A DNA stretch of 64,000 nt from Sipunculus nudus (taxonomy: Eukaryota > Annelida > Sipuncula > Golfingiida > Sipunculidae): contig CM049309.1 in assembly GCA_026874595.1 (NCBI GenBank), positions 53,356,079-53,420,078 on the forward strand. Direction: 5' to 3'. The translations under genes and the position numbers were made by a program. Positions 32,011-44,949 of this stretch are shown piece by piece. Within the stretch, counting starts at the first letter, position 1. Each line of letters starts with the position of its first letter. The notes under the pieces were generated by a model. It ran no database searches, had not been told where the DNA came from, and worked only from the letters and a program-made list of their open reading frames with translations.

Positions 32011-32869
32011 ATATTATACATATATATATAACTTGTGAACTGCTGGCAGAATATGATAAAAGATTTTACTGAGCGTTGTCTTTGCACAGAGAATGGAATG
32101 TAGGTCTAATTAAACATTACTTTTTTTACATTTACATAATAACTGACATGAAAAAAAAACCAAGACAAATTTAGCGTTTCTTGCTGTTATAAAATCCTCA
32201 TATATATGTCAAGGCCCAGATTGCGATCTGGACGGATCTTAGATCTGTCCAGCCCAAATTGCGATCGCAGTTCAGGCCGGCCCAAACTGCGATCGCAATC
32301 CGGGCTAGCCAGATCTTAGATCCGTCCAGCCTATATTGCAGTCGCAGTTTAGTCCGGTCCAGATTGCGATCTTGTCTTTCTTGCTTCAGGATCGCAATCT
32401 GGACTGGACAGATCTAAGATCTGTCCAGTCAAGATTGCGATCCTAAACTTGACCAGCCCATACTGCGATCCATGCGATCCAAGTGTTTCAGCTTGTTAAT
32501 TGATAGTTATTTTAAAATTAAAATAAAATTAAAGTACTGATTAAATATGTCAATATGTTTCACTAATAATATTAAGACTCGTGGCTGTATCAGCTGTCAC
32601 AAGACTATGTAAATAATCAAAATCTGTATTGCTGGTTCCTCAATTTATGTTAATAAAATTATACTTGCCCATCTCTAGTTTTCTCCTTGTATAATTTAAA
32701 AGGGTGTTCTTATGCTTGAGTTATTTTTTATTCTTATAATGGTTTCATATCTGAGATTGCTTTTAATTTTTTTTTACATTTTTTTAAATAAAAATATTTA
32801 AATATGATAAAAAATCAGATCTTAGACAAGTTCTCGTTATGATTTCTATAATGTTGATAATTGTCATAA

Positions 32870-33735
32870 GACTTTTGCTATGTCTAGTGCTTAGATTGAT
32901 GTGAAAGTAGTCGAAAGTGAGTATAATAGTTTTATGTTTAAATATAAATTAAAGCCATAAAACCAGGTACTTATGATCATTGTGATCATACTTATGATCA
33001 ATTTGTGAAATTTGTAAATTCTGGATTCTCAAGAACTTTGTTTTGCTGAAACTGAATAAATACCAGACATGATAAGAATACTTTGCAAATATATTTGAAT
33101 GCGAATATGAATATATGTAGTGCTTCATAATTTCATGCATAAAAATAGGAATACAGGTATAAATGAAAGTATTTGAATACAAATGCAAATACTTTCAAAA
33201 TGTAATCATGAATGTATTCATGAATATATTCTATAATATTATTTTAACAATCATTTATTTTGCTTATATTATTAAAAGATCTTTTCATATGATGCTGTTA
33301 TTATTTTTAATTTAAATTATATTTGACACAATATTTGTTATTAATTTATAATAAATAGTTATATTATTTAAGTTTTATTATTGAGTAAGAATAACCAGTA
33401 ATTATTAAATAAAAGTTCTCATTTGTAAAAATCAAAATTACCATGACTGATAATGGACAGGTTTTTTTTCAAATAATTCTACTGCAATATAGATAAGGTT
33501 ATATGGCCAAGTCAAAACCTATGTGAAAACAGCACACCATTTCCAACTGTATAATATAAATGACATCAATCCTCTTCCCTGTCTCCAAGGATATTATCAT
33601 AATCTTACATAACTTGAGTTAAACATCATCAGCTCAAAATGCAGCTTATATTACCACACAAAACCTGCACTTGCCTACCTCCTCTTCCCAATCATATTTT
33701 GTGAGCATATAAAACCCATGGGTTCCTTGTTACCT
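32870..33735 (+). repeat. Repeat family A, copy 1 (inside the foldback element)
   Basis: It shares long collinear stretches with 50,200-50,961 and, inverted, 46,293-46,925: TTGATGTGAAAGTAGTC, ACCAGGTACTTATGATCA, a TATTCATGAATG palindrome box, ATATGGCCAAGTCAAAA, CTTCCCTGTCTCCAA and a terminal ACCCATGGG...CCTTGTTA. Confidence 0.75.
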
Positions 33736-34138
33736 TTTTTTCAACAACCATGCAATACTAAATGAGTTGGTGAAACATCCCATGTTTCACTTCTGTGATA
33801 TGAAGGAGTGAAAATTGCCTTTCTGTATTATAATTGTATTTATTATGGGAAAATGGTACAATGCAATACCAAATGAGTTGGTAAAACAACCAATGTTTCA
33901 CTCCTGTGATCGTAAAAGCATGGATCGCAATATAGGCTGGTCAAGTTTAGGATCGCAATCTGGGCTGGACTGATCTTAGATCTGTCCAGACCAGATTGCG
34001 ATCCTGGAGCAAGAAAAGTCTGGGCCAGACTAAACTGCGATCGCAAACTAGGCTGGGCGGATCTAAGATCTAGCCAGCCTGGATTGCGATCGCAGTTTGG
34101 GCCGGCCTGAACTGCGATCGCAATTTGAGCTGGACAGA

Positions 34139-34602
34139 CACATACAAAACTTTCCTATGGGGGCTGCATGTGTTTGCCTATCACATGATCAGCTCATGAA
34201 TATGGCATGACCCAGCAGAGAACCAATAGGAGATAAGGACAAATGACATCACTCATAGACTTGTAACCTGCTCATGAGCTTATCACTAGCTGTCATGACA
34301 CATCAAGTTAACCCATATTAAAAGGCCTAAAGCCCTCATACACTTCTTATTGCCTCACCAAACCCTAACAACATATATTTTCAAATACTTTTTCAAATGA
34401 TTTTAATAAGTAGTTATAATATAATTTTTATTTTAGGATTTATTTATTTTTCATTATGTTTAAAATACAACTAATTTCAACTGAATTTGAAAATATTTTT
34501 AAAATGTTTAAGGTATATAATCTGTGTGTGTATTATATGGAAAATTCTATATCTCTTGTCATAGTTTATTTACACCTGTATCAATATTTTATTTAAATAT
34601 AT

Positions 34603-34634
<32 letters not shown>

Positions 34635-34764
34635 TATATATACATATTATATATATATATAACTTGAAAAATTAAACATGCTTTCAAATTATATATGTAT
34701 TGCTATATTAAAAGTGTTTTCCAGTGCACATATACAAGTATTTTAATTTTGTATATATGTATAT

Positions 34765-34831
<67 letters not shown>

Positions 34832-35085
34832 ATTTTGAGATATAATTCTTTATAATAATTATATTTTATTTTTTTCTTTATTCAAATATCAGCTATTTGA
34901 CTGAAATCACCATTATGTTCAGTTATACGTGCGTATTTGTTTAGAAAATATTTAAGTATACATTGTTTCATTTTTTAAGCATGGCCATATGTACAAGTGA
35001 TAATGTTAGCTAACTTTCAGATATGTAGGCCTATTAAGTATTTGTATTAGAATAATAATACTAGATACTTTTGTACCTCATTTGT

Positions 35086-35139
<54 letters not shown>

Positions 35140-35426
35140 AATAATTTTAATGACATTTCTAATGGTTTAAGCAAATTGTAAAATAATTTTAAAATGATTA
35201 TTGGTTCATACAGCTAAACCAATATTATTTTCCAAATACACATGAGTGTACATATGTTTTGTGTGTGTTATTATTTAATATTATCTTACAAATTTCATAT
35301 ATCATGTGTGTGTGTGTGCCAATATGTTGTGCATTTTTAATAATTTACTTTTTTTATATTTATAAATCACCTCTTAAATTAAACTGGTTTTGTTATGTAA
35401 CACTTGAGTAAGTACATAAAGGTGTG

Positions 35427-35499
<73 letters not shown>

Positions 35500-35584
35500 T
35501 TACAGACATATATTGTTTACATATTAATTGTATGTTATTTTTTATTTTTTGACATATAAAAGTTACATATTATATATATATACA

Positions 35585-35631
<47 letters not shown>

Positions 35632-36316
35632 TATTATACATTAATATTTAATAACAATATAATAAAAAATAATATAATATAGTACGATATAAGAATTAAA
35701 ATACTGTATATACCATTACATATATACTCTGATGTGTTTATATGCATAAGTATTGAAAAGCCTGAATTTAATGAACATGAAATGTGAAAATGTAACTTAA
35801 AAGCCCTTAAATCTCTGTAGATATAGCAGGACTAGACTGGTACCCTGCACAATTAATGATTGACAAAACCCTAGTTAAGCTATATAAATCATACAAAAAT
35901 AATTAAAAAATAACAATGGGCAACCTATTTACATATACTAGTGTGAAGGACAACACTTGTAGAATACGATTATTTATACTTTTTCTCCTGATGTGACCGG
36001 GATTGGCTGCTTTTAATCAGTGAAATGAAGCTTGTTGATGCTGACATGCCAACTCTGACATGAAGCGGCGTCATGAACAAGGGTTGAATTCTTCACTTTT
36101 TTTTCGCTAGTAACGATCTCTTACTGGTCATTTCACGTAAATAACCACTCAGGATATCATTAAATGTAACAGTTTGATGAAAAAAACTTTAATTAATTAA
36201 GATAAATACTCATTCTAACACTGAAGCGATCTTCGCCAACATGCACGCCGCCTAGTGGTAGAAGTTTGAAACGGCTAATTATGCGTGGGTAAATCTGCAC
36301 AGCATGTTTGATTGTG
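34139..36316. mobile_element. 2.18-kb insertion inside the right foldback arm, 5-bp duplication ACAGA
   Basis: The right arm is interrupted exactly between ACAGA (34,134-34,138) and ACAGA (36,317-36,321), while the left arm is continuous at the matching place. The inserted DNA begins CACATACAAAAC and ends GATTGTG; its reverse end reads CACAATCAAACA, so both ends start CACA with weak inverted similarity. The inside is very AT-rich with several TA tracts and no ORF. The class is unknown. Confidence 0.6.
34570..35640. repeat. Cluster of TA microsatellites
   Basis: TA tracts lie near 34,595-34,660, 34,751-34,826, 35,093-35,137, 35,430-35,496 and 35,573-35,628, all inside the 2.18-kb insertion. 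Confidence 0.9.
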
Positions 36317-36354
36317 ACAGATCTAAGATCCGTCCAGATCGCGATCTGAGCCTT

Positions 36355-36358
<4 letters not shown>

Positions 36359-36442
<84 letters not shown>
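36359..36442. repeat. (TA)n microsatellite upstream of the dioxygenase gene
   Basis: About 84 bp of pure TA adjoins the right end of the foldback element, some 215 bp before the dioxygenase start codon. Confidence 0.95.
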
Positions 36443-36444
<2 letters not shown>

Positions 36445-36657
36445 ACTGTTTGGAGGCTATATATGATCTTGTGTGAAAGAGGTAGATAAAAGTACATCCG
36501 GCAATATGTCAACAAGGGAAGCCGGCTGGCATCAGGGGTTTGGGAAATCAATTTGTGTCAGGGAAAAAGTACAGTAGATGATCACATGTCATGCTTATTT
36601 AAGAAACCCACATTGTTTTCATGTCTACTTCTGAAGGCTGCATTAATCAGATCGTCA

Positions 36658-37042
36658 ATGGCTGCGTCGTTCTATCAGCTGACCCCGCTCAAGCTTGGAG
36701 CCGAGGTTCGCGGGGTGAAACTTTCTGAGGACGTACCCGCGGACGTTATTGAACAGATCCGACGTGACGTCACTAAACATCGAATCCTAGTGTTCCGTGA
36801 CCAGGGAGACATCAGTGGTGACCGGCAGGTGGAGATAGGTCGCTGGTTTGGGGAGCCTGAGTCCACTTTCTACAAGCATCACCGCTCCCCACATCCTGAC
36901 GTGTTCCGGGTGTCTAATGATGAGGAGGAGGGGTGTACCGGGGTCGGGAGGACCGGCTGGCACATTGATGGGTCCTTCCAACCCGCACCATTCAGTTATG
37001 CTCTCTATCATATAGTCCATGTACCAAAAAAAGGAGATACAG
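36658..37042 (+). CDS. Dioxygenase exon 1 (HxD iron ligands)
   Basis: The exon is 385 nt and ends at ACAG|GTAATT in phase 1. It encodes the first 128 residues, including RILVFRDQG, FGEPESTFYKHH and the WHID iron motif. It is clearly more GC-rich than its surroundings. Confidence 0.93.
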
Positions 37043-40000
37043 GTAATTGTAATCAGATCAGGTAATTAGTCTAAAGTTCCACGAATAATTGATGACTCAT
37101 AATTCATTATGAATATGTGTCAATGAATGAAATAAAATCAAAATAGCACATTCAGCATTTAATATAAGATTTTAACAGTCAAGTAAGATAAGACCTATTT
37201 AATAAAAGACTGAATTAGTAGAATAAAATAAACTTGGTAGGTCTACATATTTCTAATGAACATACACAGATGGTTATCCTGTATCTTTGATGACCATGGG
37301 TATAAATCAAACTTAAATGACCAAATAATACAAAGTAATTCATTTTAGTATGGTAAAAATAAATAAATAAAAAACTGCTGTACATAATAAATTCAAAGAC
37401 CCAGCTGCTGGGTATAATAAACATATTAAAATGTGCTTTAATATGTTGATTTGTGACAAAGACTGTAAATCATGACAGTCAGTATTCCTTGCATGGTAGT
37501 CATATAAACTAACAATTCCAATTAACAAAAATCAGTTTTTTTTCTTTCTTTACAATAATCTACATAAACTTTCTCCAGAACTTGATTACTGTTTTATAAA
37601 TATTTGAGGAGGAGAGGTTCCCTGTCTTAGTACAAGATGGGAAATATTTCTTTCTTTAAATACAGTGAAACCTGTGTTATGCGACCACCCATAGGACTGG
37701 TCAAAAGAGGTTTTAATTTACAGGTGGTCTTATTAGAAAGGTCAGTTATAACCAATGTGAATGCTTTCAGTACACCCAAGGAGGGTCTTAATAGACAGAT
37801 GGTCTTACAAGATAGGTGGTTTTTCAGACAGGTTCTACTGTAATATATAATTGCAGAAGCCCTATACAACCACGGTACCTGTATTAGTAAATTATATCAA
37901 TGTATTTAGTATCTCACCATCACCATTGATAATCATATGTAACTGTACTTGTGACCCCTGTACATCATGTATATGTCTGATTCAAGGGAAACATCCATAG
38001 TTTCAGCTACACGAAGTACAATGTTGTATACCAGTATATAACACAGAACTTTAAAATTTTATTGTTATGCCACCTTTTAGGTTTATATAACTAATCAAAT
38101 ATACTAATTATAATATTGCTTTTCCCCTATTTTTTATCAGTGATATAGAACTTGAGTTCAGACTTGGACTCAAATCAGTACATTCACTTTTTTCAGGGAC
38201 TTAGACCTGATGGTCCTGGACTCGGACTTCAACACTAAGTGACTTGTACTCAGACTGCCAGGTCAAGATTTAAAAAATTAGGCCCAGTCAATCTTGACTC
38301 CAGCAGGAAAAACATTGTCACCTTAGTTCTGATGATAAGATTGGAAAACACACCTTAAATGTTTACAAACTATTGACAGAACCTTAAACACAATAAGATT
38401 GGCCAATATTGAATTCCCTCCTGAATATCCAAATTGGATAGATCTCAAGCTAAACACTTGTGAAAAAAAGAAAGCATTGACTATACAAAAATGAACTTTT
38501 ATCTCAGATTTACATTTTGTTAATACATGTTCATATATGTAATATATTTGTTGTTGGGCTCAGATCCAGGCTTGTACTCAGTTTCAAAGAGACACAAACT
38601 TGAAGAACACAATGAGCTGTACTAGGACTCAGACCTAAAGTACTCAGACTTAGACTTGACCAGCCTGAATCTGGACTTGCACTCTTTTTCAGATAATGTG
38701 GACTTGACTACAACTTGCTTCAGATGTTAAGGCTCATTGAGTCCTCTAGTTGACATTGTTTTGTACATCTGATCTGACATTATCTCATATTACAGCCACA
38801 CATAAACTGACCTAGAGAGATCTTTCAGCTCTAACTGTATTAGACCGTAAGCCCTTAATACAATACTTGTTTGAATTACCTGATAGTCACTTGCGTATAT
38901 GGGTATCCTTGTAACTATTCAGCCCTGTCAGTCATGTTTCAATCATGTTTCTTCATATATCAGTGTGTATCACTAGAAAAATTAGACACATTTACCATGG
39001 TTTACAGCATTGTTTGTCTGATGGATGAATGTACACTTACTTTGAAAACAGAAATAATTAACATTTATATGACTACCTTGTTGATTTTTGCTCTGTTTTT
39101 GCTTTGCAGTGTTTGCCCCTTTGACAGAACTTATCGAAGGTCTGGATGAGCAAAAACGGGATCGCTGGGAAAGGTTATGGATGGTCAGTGATGCCCGAGC
39201 TGATCGTGTTCATCCTCTAATTTACCCACATCCCCTGACAGGACACCAGGTCAGTATACCTAACTAGAAAGTAGTCAGAGACATCATGTGCACCTCCACC
39301 TGGATCTTATTCAAACTTTACTGGTTTGGTGCATGCTACACAGAAAATCTGTCACCTGTGAACTCTGCACACTTAAACAAAGGCAGCCCTCAATAACAGT
39401 GAATCAAAAGACCTAGATTATCAAATTGCCCGATGGTAAAAATCTAAAAAAAAATTACATTTCATAATGACCTGGATTACCTCCAGACTGTAATGGATGC
39501 TCCAAGAGGTTTACCCAAACTTCCAATAAATTTCATCATAATCCATTCGTAACTTTTTGAGTAAAATAAATTGCTGTCAGACAAACCAATTAAGTAATAA
39601 CCAACAGTGATAAAAACATTTACAGTGGAACCTGTCTGAAAGACCACCTTATTAATAAGACCACATGTCTATAATGACCACCCTTGAGTGAACTGAAAGC
39701 TTTCGCATAAGGTAGGGTTCTCAGGCACTTTTTTTCTCAGAAATCAGTGTTTTTTACCTTTTTTTGTGTGTTTCAATAAAAATGTCATATGATCAGGGAA
39801 AAGCATGATAATTACAGATTTTTTTTGCTAAACAGGTAAAAGCACTACATAACAAAGGAAATCTAATCAAAATTATATTATTTTATCATCTTGAAAGAAA
39901 TGTCTGTGGGGCTTGATCTTAAAATTGGTAAGTTTCTATTGAAAATCAAAAGGAAAATTTTTGATGTGGGGGTGGGGGGGGGGGGGGGGTTAAATTGACA

Positions 40001-43000
40001 TGGGTAGTGCCTGAGAATCAAACCTTAATTTTTTTTGGCCTTTGTTAAAACTGACCTGGCTTATAAGACCATGGGTGGTCTTCTTACACAGGTTTCACTG
40101 TAAATATTCATTTTATAATATGACCTATGCTGTATGTAACCTTTGTTTTATCACAATTATTTACTAAGAAAGTAGTTTCTCTTACTACTTGCAATAGTAA
40201 CCCTAACCTGTGCCACCACCACTTGATGCTTTTGTAAAAAAAAAAAAAAAAACATGTCAACATTTTTTTTTCAAGGAAAAATGTTTTTAAAATTGTTCAG
40301 GTAAAATTGTTTTATCCTGTTAATATGTTTTTCTTTTACCTGTTTTCCAGTGTTATTTCTAGTCAACATATAATTTCAGACTATGTGCTTCCACCTTGGC
40401 ATGACTGAGGCTTTTATCTGGGACTACAAAACACCAAATGAGCGCTGGACTGACTGGCGAGAGACTGTGCAGATCTTGAAGGAAATACATCATGAGTTTG
40501 TCAAAGACAACAAAGCCATTCAGTATTCACATAAGGTAAAATCACTTTCGAAGATTGTATAGTTTTGCAGGCAGATGACAGATGTCAGCACATGTATAAC
40601 CTTATGGCTAAATTTACAGCATGCCAGCAGATGGCACCACAGTCTGAACTAAAGTACCATTAGGACTAGGATCTAGTTTTTTGAGTACCACATGATTGCC
40701 TATCCTTTATAATTAACATAACAGGCAGTGACACTTAAGACAGTTAGTCATATAAGTGGTTGCTGTAATCTGAATGATGAGTCTGAATGATGGCTCATAA
40801 TTGCCTTATGTTCCAAAAAGTTAGCCTTAAAACTGTCATTGTCAGGCTATAATTAAAGGGTACATGTAGTGAATTTCAATAATTAGCTGTTTAAAAAACC
40901 ACATATGATACTAGTGATTCCGTCAGGTTACGTTGTTAGTGAGTCTACAAAAAATTATAATACAGAGTCAGGTTTTGAATCCGTTGTAATTTGGATCATA
41001 TAGGACTGTATATAAGTGTTGGTAGTTACATAAATATAAATTAGGCTTGAACAAAATGTTAACAACATGAACCAGTGTCCCTAGGACGAGATGAATATAG
41101 TAGGGCACCAGAACCTGCATTGGTTGATAATTTATCATTAACTTGTATAAATATCCTTCAAAGAACCTGTCTGTTTTGGACATGTTTTAGAATCGAATAA
41201 CACTGACGAAATGTGTAAACCCCGGCATATTGCTAAATCTAGCAACAGCTGTGCTTGATGTTAGTCAGGCAGCATGGCTGACAATCAGCAAGTTGCAGTG
41301 AAATCTTACAACTACTGTTTGAATACAGCCATGACAATGTGCCATCTAAAGCAAAATTGAGCTGTAATGCTAGTGCATTTTTCAGGTTACACATGATTTA
41401 CAGTGGGCCAGTTCAGAGCTAAATAACTTCAGAGAGTCATAATTTCACATTTATCCTAACTGACAAAAATTATGCCAGTTATGCACCTCAGTACAGATCA
41501 GTGCTGTGTTCTAAGATATCAGTGACATAATCATAATTTGCTCTTAAAGTAACATTGTTAACTAGAGAGCAATCAGAGACTACACATGCACCTCCACCAA
41601 CATTCTAGATCAACAGATCACTGTACAGAAGAAATATGTGTCAAAACTCACCAGCTCTGCCTGCTAGAACAAAGCTTTTTTTATTAAGGTCACACCTGTG
41701 GACATTCACATGTTCAGAAAATAACTAAAATTTTGCCCCAACACCAGTGGATGTTGACCATCTTGCTTGATACATCTCACACTGCTAAAGAATCATTTTA
41801 ACCAAAAAGAATTATTATAGTGACCTCAATCTCCACATAACTTCATCAATATCTGTTCATAACCTTTCAGCTTGCCAAGTTGCTAAAAGACAAATCAACC
41901 AATTAACTAACCATGACAAATATAATACCTTTTTGCAGAATTATAATTGCCTGTTTTGAATACAGGCATGTGATCAAAACTGGTCACACAGCACAAGAAC
42001 TAAGATTTACATGCTGATAGATGTTTGAAACCTATTTATAGCATTATGATAAGATTTTGCTGGGTTTGTGTCAAGCCCCTAAATGTGTGCAAATTCTAAT
42101 GTATGTCAAGTTTTGTCTGACCCAAACACATTGTTACTGGTGTGACTGCAAGGCACACTTGATTTAATTCTGAAATCAAACAACAGATGGCAGCTACTGT
42201 GCTTACCAGCCAGGGTTGCAACACTCTGGGACATATGGATGGATCATGCATAATTGGTACAGGAAGAAAATAGCATGAATGAAAATGGTTCAAAGATAGT
42301 TAAAATTTGAAAAATCACAAAAGATTTGTCAAAATAATCCATTCATCCAAAAGCAGTGTGTACATGCCTCATTGGCATTTTTGCTTCATTATGACTTTTG
42401 TGAATTGTCTTTCATTGTAGGTGCACATAATAGTTTTTTTTTTTTCACGAGTTTCTCATTCAGTTTTAAAACTGACATTATGTATATGCATCATGCTGAA
42501 TACATGCAGCTCAATGGAAAGATGTATGTAGTATTTCACTCTAGCCCTTCACTGTTCAGATTTTTAGATTTTCCTTTTTGATTTATTTTACTCAGGTTTC
42601 TTTGTGTCTTACCAGAATTTATGCAGTAACCGGTATTACAGATTTGGTGTTTTTTTTTGGGTTAAGATAAATCTTAAGAACTGAAAACAAATATGAACTA
42701 GATTGAGTTTGTTTTGGCAAGGCAAAAATAGTTGCATCTTCCCTCCTAGCGACAGCTTGTCACCCCAAACGTCGATTTTAGGTGAACTGAAGACGATGGG
42801 GTGACAGTACAAGCTATTGGGTTTGCATCAATTCTAGTATGTGCAGATGTGCACGCCATTTCTGACACTACCTTTTCATCTTCTTCTCGAACTGTCATTT
42901 TCCTGAGTTAAGACGAAAAGTGACGTTATTCTGTTGGGGAAAATAATAATTATTACATCCATGGTTGACTTACGTGTATTCGTGCAGCAGTTTTTAATTC

Positions 43001-44891
43001 CGAGGCTGGTTTTACTCTAAAAACTCATCTCCACGTCTGTCAGCAGGAGAACCATAACTTCCAGTAGGGGATTTCCAAACGGCTATGTGTAAAACCCAGA
43101 AGACCGAAGTCGAAAGCAAGGACTTTTTTTAAAGCAATGATCGAAGCATAATTAAAATGCTACTACATCAATAGAAAGTACCTTTTTATGTTGGTGGAAA
43201 CATGGAAAAAAATAAAGGTTTTGATAATATTTTATACATGTGCCCCTATAAAAATCACCCTGATAATATCATAGAGACTTAAACAGAAAATTTGACAGAA
43301 CCAAAAAACGTCCAGTTAATGTTTTTACAAGTTGTTTCGAACAAAATATTTTATTTTTAATGTATAAATTGAAAAACCTTTTCCTCTTCCATTGACCAAA
43401 TAATTTCATCAGGATTATGAATCTCTTAGACTCTTATCTATTATGTAATACTTTATATACAAATTATATTTTACATTTCATGGTCCGGTTGCACACATTG
43501 ATTTATATATATATTATGTAAACAAAATTGTAATTTCTTATCGAGATCCTTGTAATCGTACAGTAATATGAAGTTGAAGGGAGCACATTCTGGTTAGATG
43601 CCCTTATCATGCACATATTATAACATTTGAGAGTGAAATCAGTTGCAAACATACTTTAATATATTAATAAATATCCATATATTTGAAGTTGAAATGTGAT
43701 GTTGAAACATCAGGAGTGAAATTATTATAATATAAATTTCGAGATTGATAAAGTTTGAAAGAAAGAGTGAAAAACTTGAAAAAGAATTAATTTTAGTTTT
43801 AAAAAAATATTTGCTTAAATTCACAAATCGATCAGATTTTATAATAACACATGTATTAGTATGTTAAATATTATCTGGACTGTTGTATCCTTTTTTTAAG
43901 ATATAAATTTAACATTTTTTTTTAAAATATCGTTGAACTCTAACATATTGAAAGACATTTCGTTTTGTATATGATACATGTATGTTTGTTCCAGCGATGA
44001 CCTACTGGGATATATTGAATTTTCATATTTGTTCAACGTATGGAAAATATATTACTATTTTTTATTTTGAATGACATCGTAATTTATAACTGTATTTTTA
44101 ATGCCGTATTAGGGTGTATTATACCATATTTATTATTCAGTGATGCATTCATAGAGGGCGCAAGCCCGTTCAGACCTAATATCTTTCATTTTATCGAGTT
44201 CTTTTCCCATTTTTTCCTAATTAATTTTCATTTCTTTTCCAGATTACTTTTTTTATTCCCTAGCAATTTCATTATTATATTTATTACTTTCCAATTCATA
44301 AATTGGTGATTTACTCCACTGAGAGAGCATCCAAATATATACTAGTATAATGAGAGAGGAAGTATTTCCGTTATCACACTTTTCTTGATAATAACACCGA
44401 CGAATCCCAATCCCCCCCCCCCCATCGCATTACCGTGCGAGTCATGCACGGTCTCCCCACAGACTGCTGAGCTCGGGTTGGGATCGACCGTAAAAAATTC
44501 TCACGGCTCCTCGGCTGATACTCAGACTCGCCCACTGTTCTGCTGTCCGAGCCTGTGCGCTCACAGATCACAAATGTCGGAAAAAAATGCAAAGATTGTC
44601 ATAAGACTTAATCATATCAAATATTTTACAACGAGTACTACATTTAAATACTAGGAGTGACATTTGCCAGTTATAAATGTATAGACGCGCATTTCATCAT
44701 AGACATTAACATGTTACGAACTTTTGAATATTTGGACTTTCCAGTTTATACCGTAATTTTATAGAAATATAAATATTAAAGCCCAACAACCTAAACTTTG
44801 AATACATTGTTCAAAAACATGTAGGAGAATAGATGCGGAACAGAAAATCAATCATAATCTTGAGATGGAGTGAAATATATTACGTGAAAAT

Positions 44892-44949
<58 letters not shown>

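Larger units (their letters stand above)
32207..36358. mobile_element. Foldback-type DNA element with long palindrome-rich inverted arms, split by a later insertion
   Basis: The left arm (32,207-32,482) begins TGTCAAGGCCCAGATTGCGA and is an array of two palindromes, GATCTTAGATC and TGCGATCGCA, joined by GGCC/GTCCAG spacers. The inverted copy is in two parts: 33,905-34,138 (inner) and 36,317-36,358 (outer, ending CCTTGACA). Identity is high over the whole arm. TATATA flanks both outer ends, compatible with a TA target. The interior is AT-rich and has no ORF. Without the later insertion the element would be about 1.97 kb. Confidence 0.8.
37043..39109. other. Dioxygenase intron 1
   Basis: The intron contains the 178-bp TIR element (37,663-37,840) and ACTTGGACTC-family sequence (38,141-38,750). 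The rest is AT-rich and featureless. Confidence 0.7.

Noticed and set aside
36553-36657. Upstream part of the dioxygenase open frame as coding from its first codon
   Set aside because: The frame opens with TTG, not ATG. Homology begins at ATG 36,658, and only the in-frame ATG at 36,586 is a realistic alternative.
38320-38345. CTGATGA as a second hammerhead core
   Set aside because: No stem II hairpin or properly placed GAAA, and no pairing flanks.
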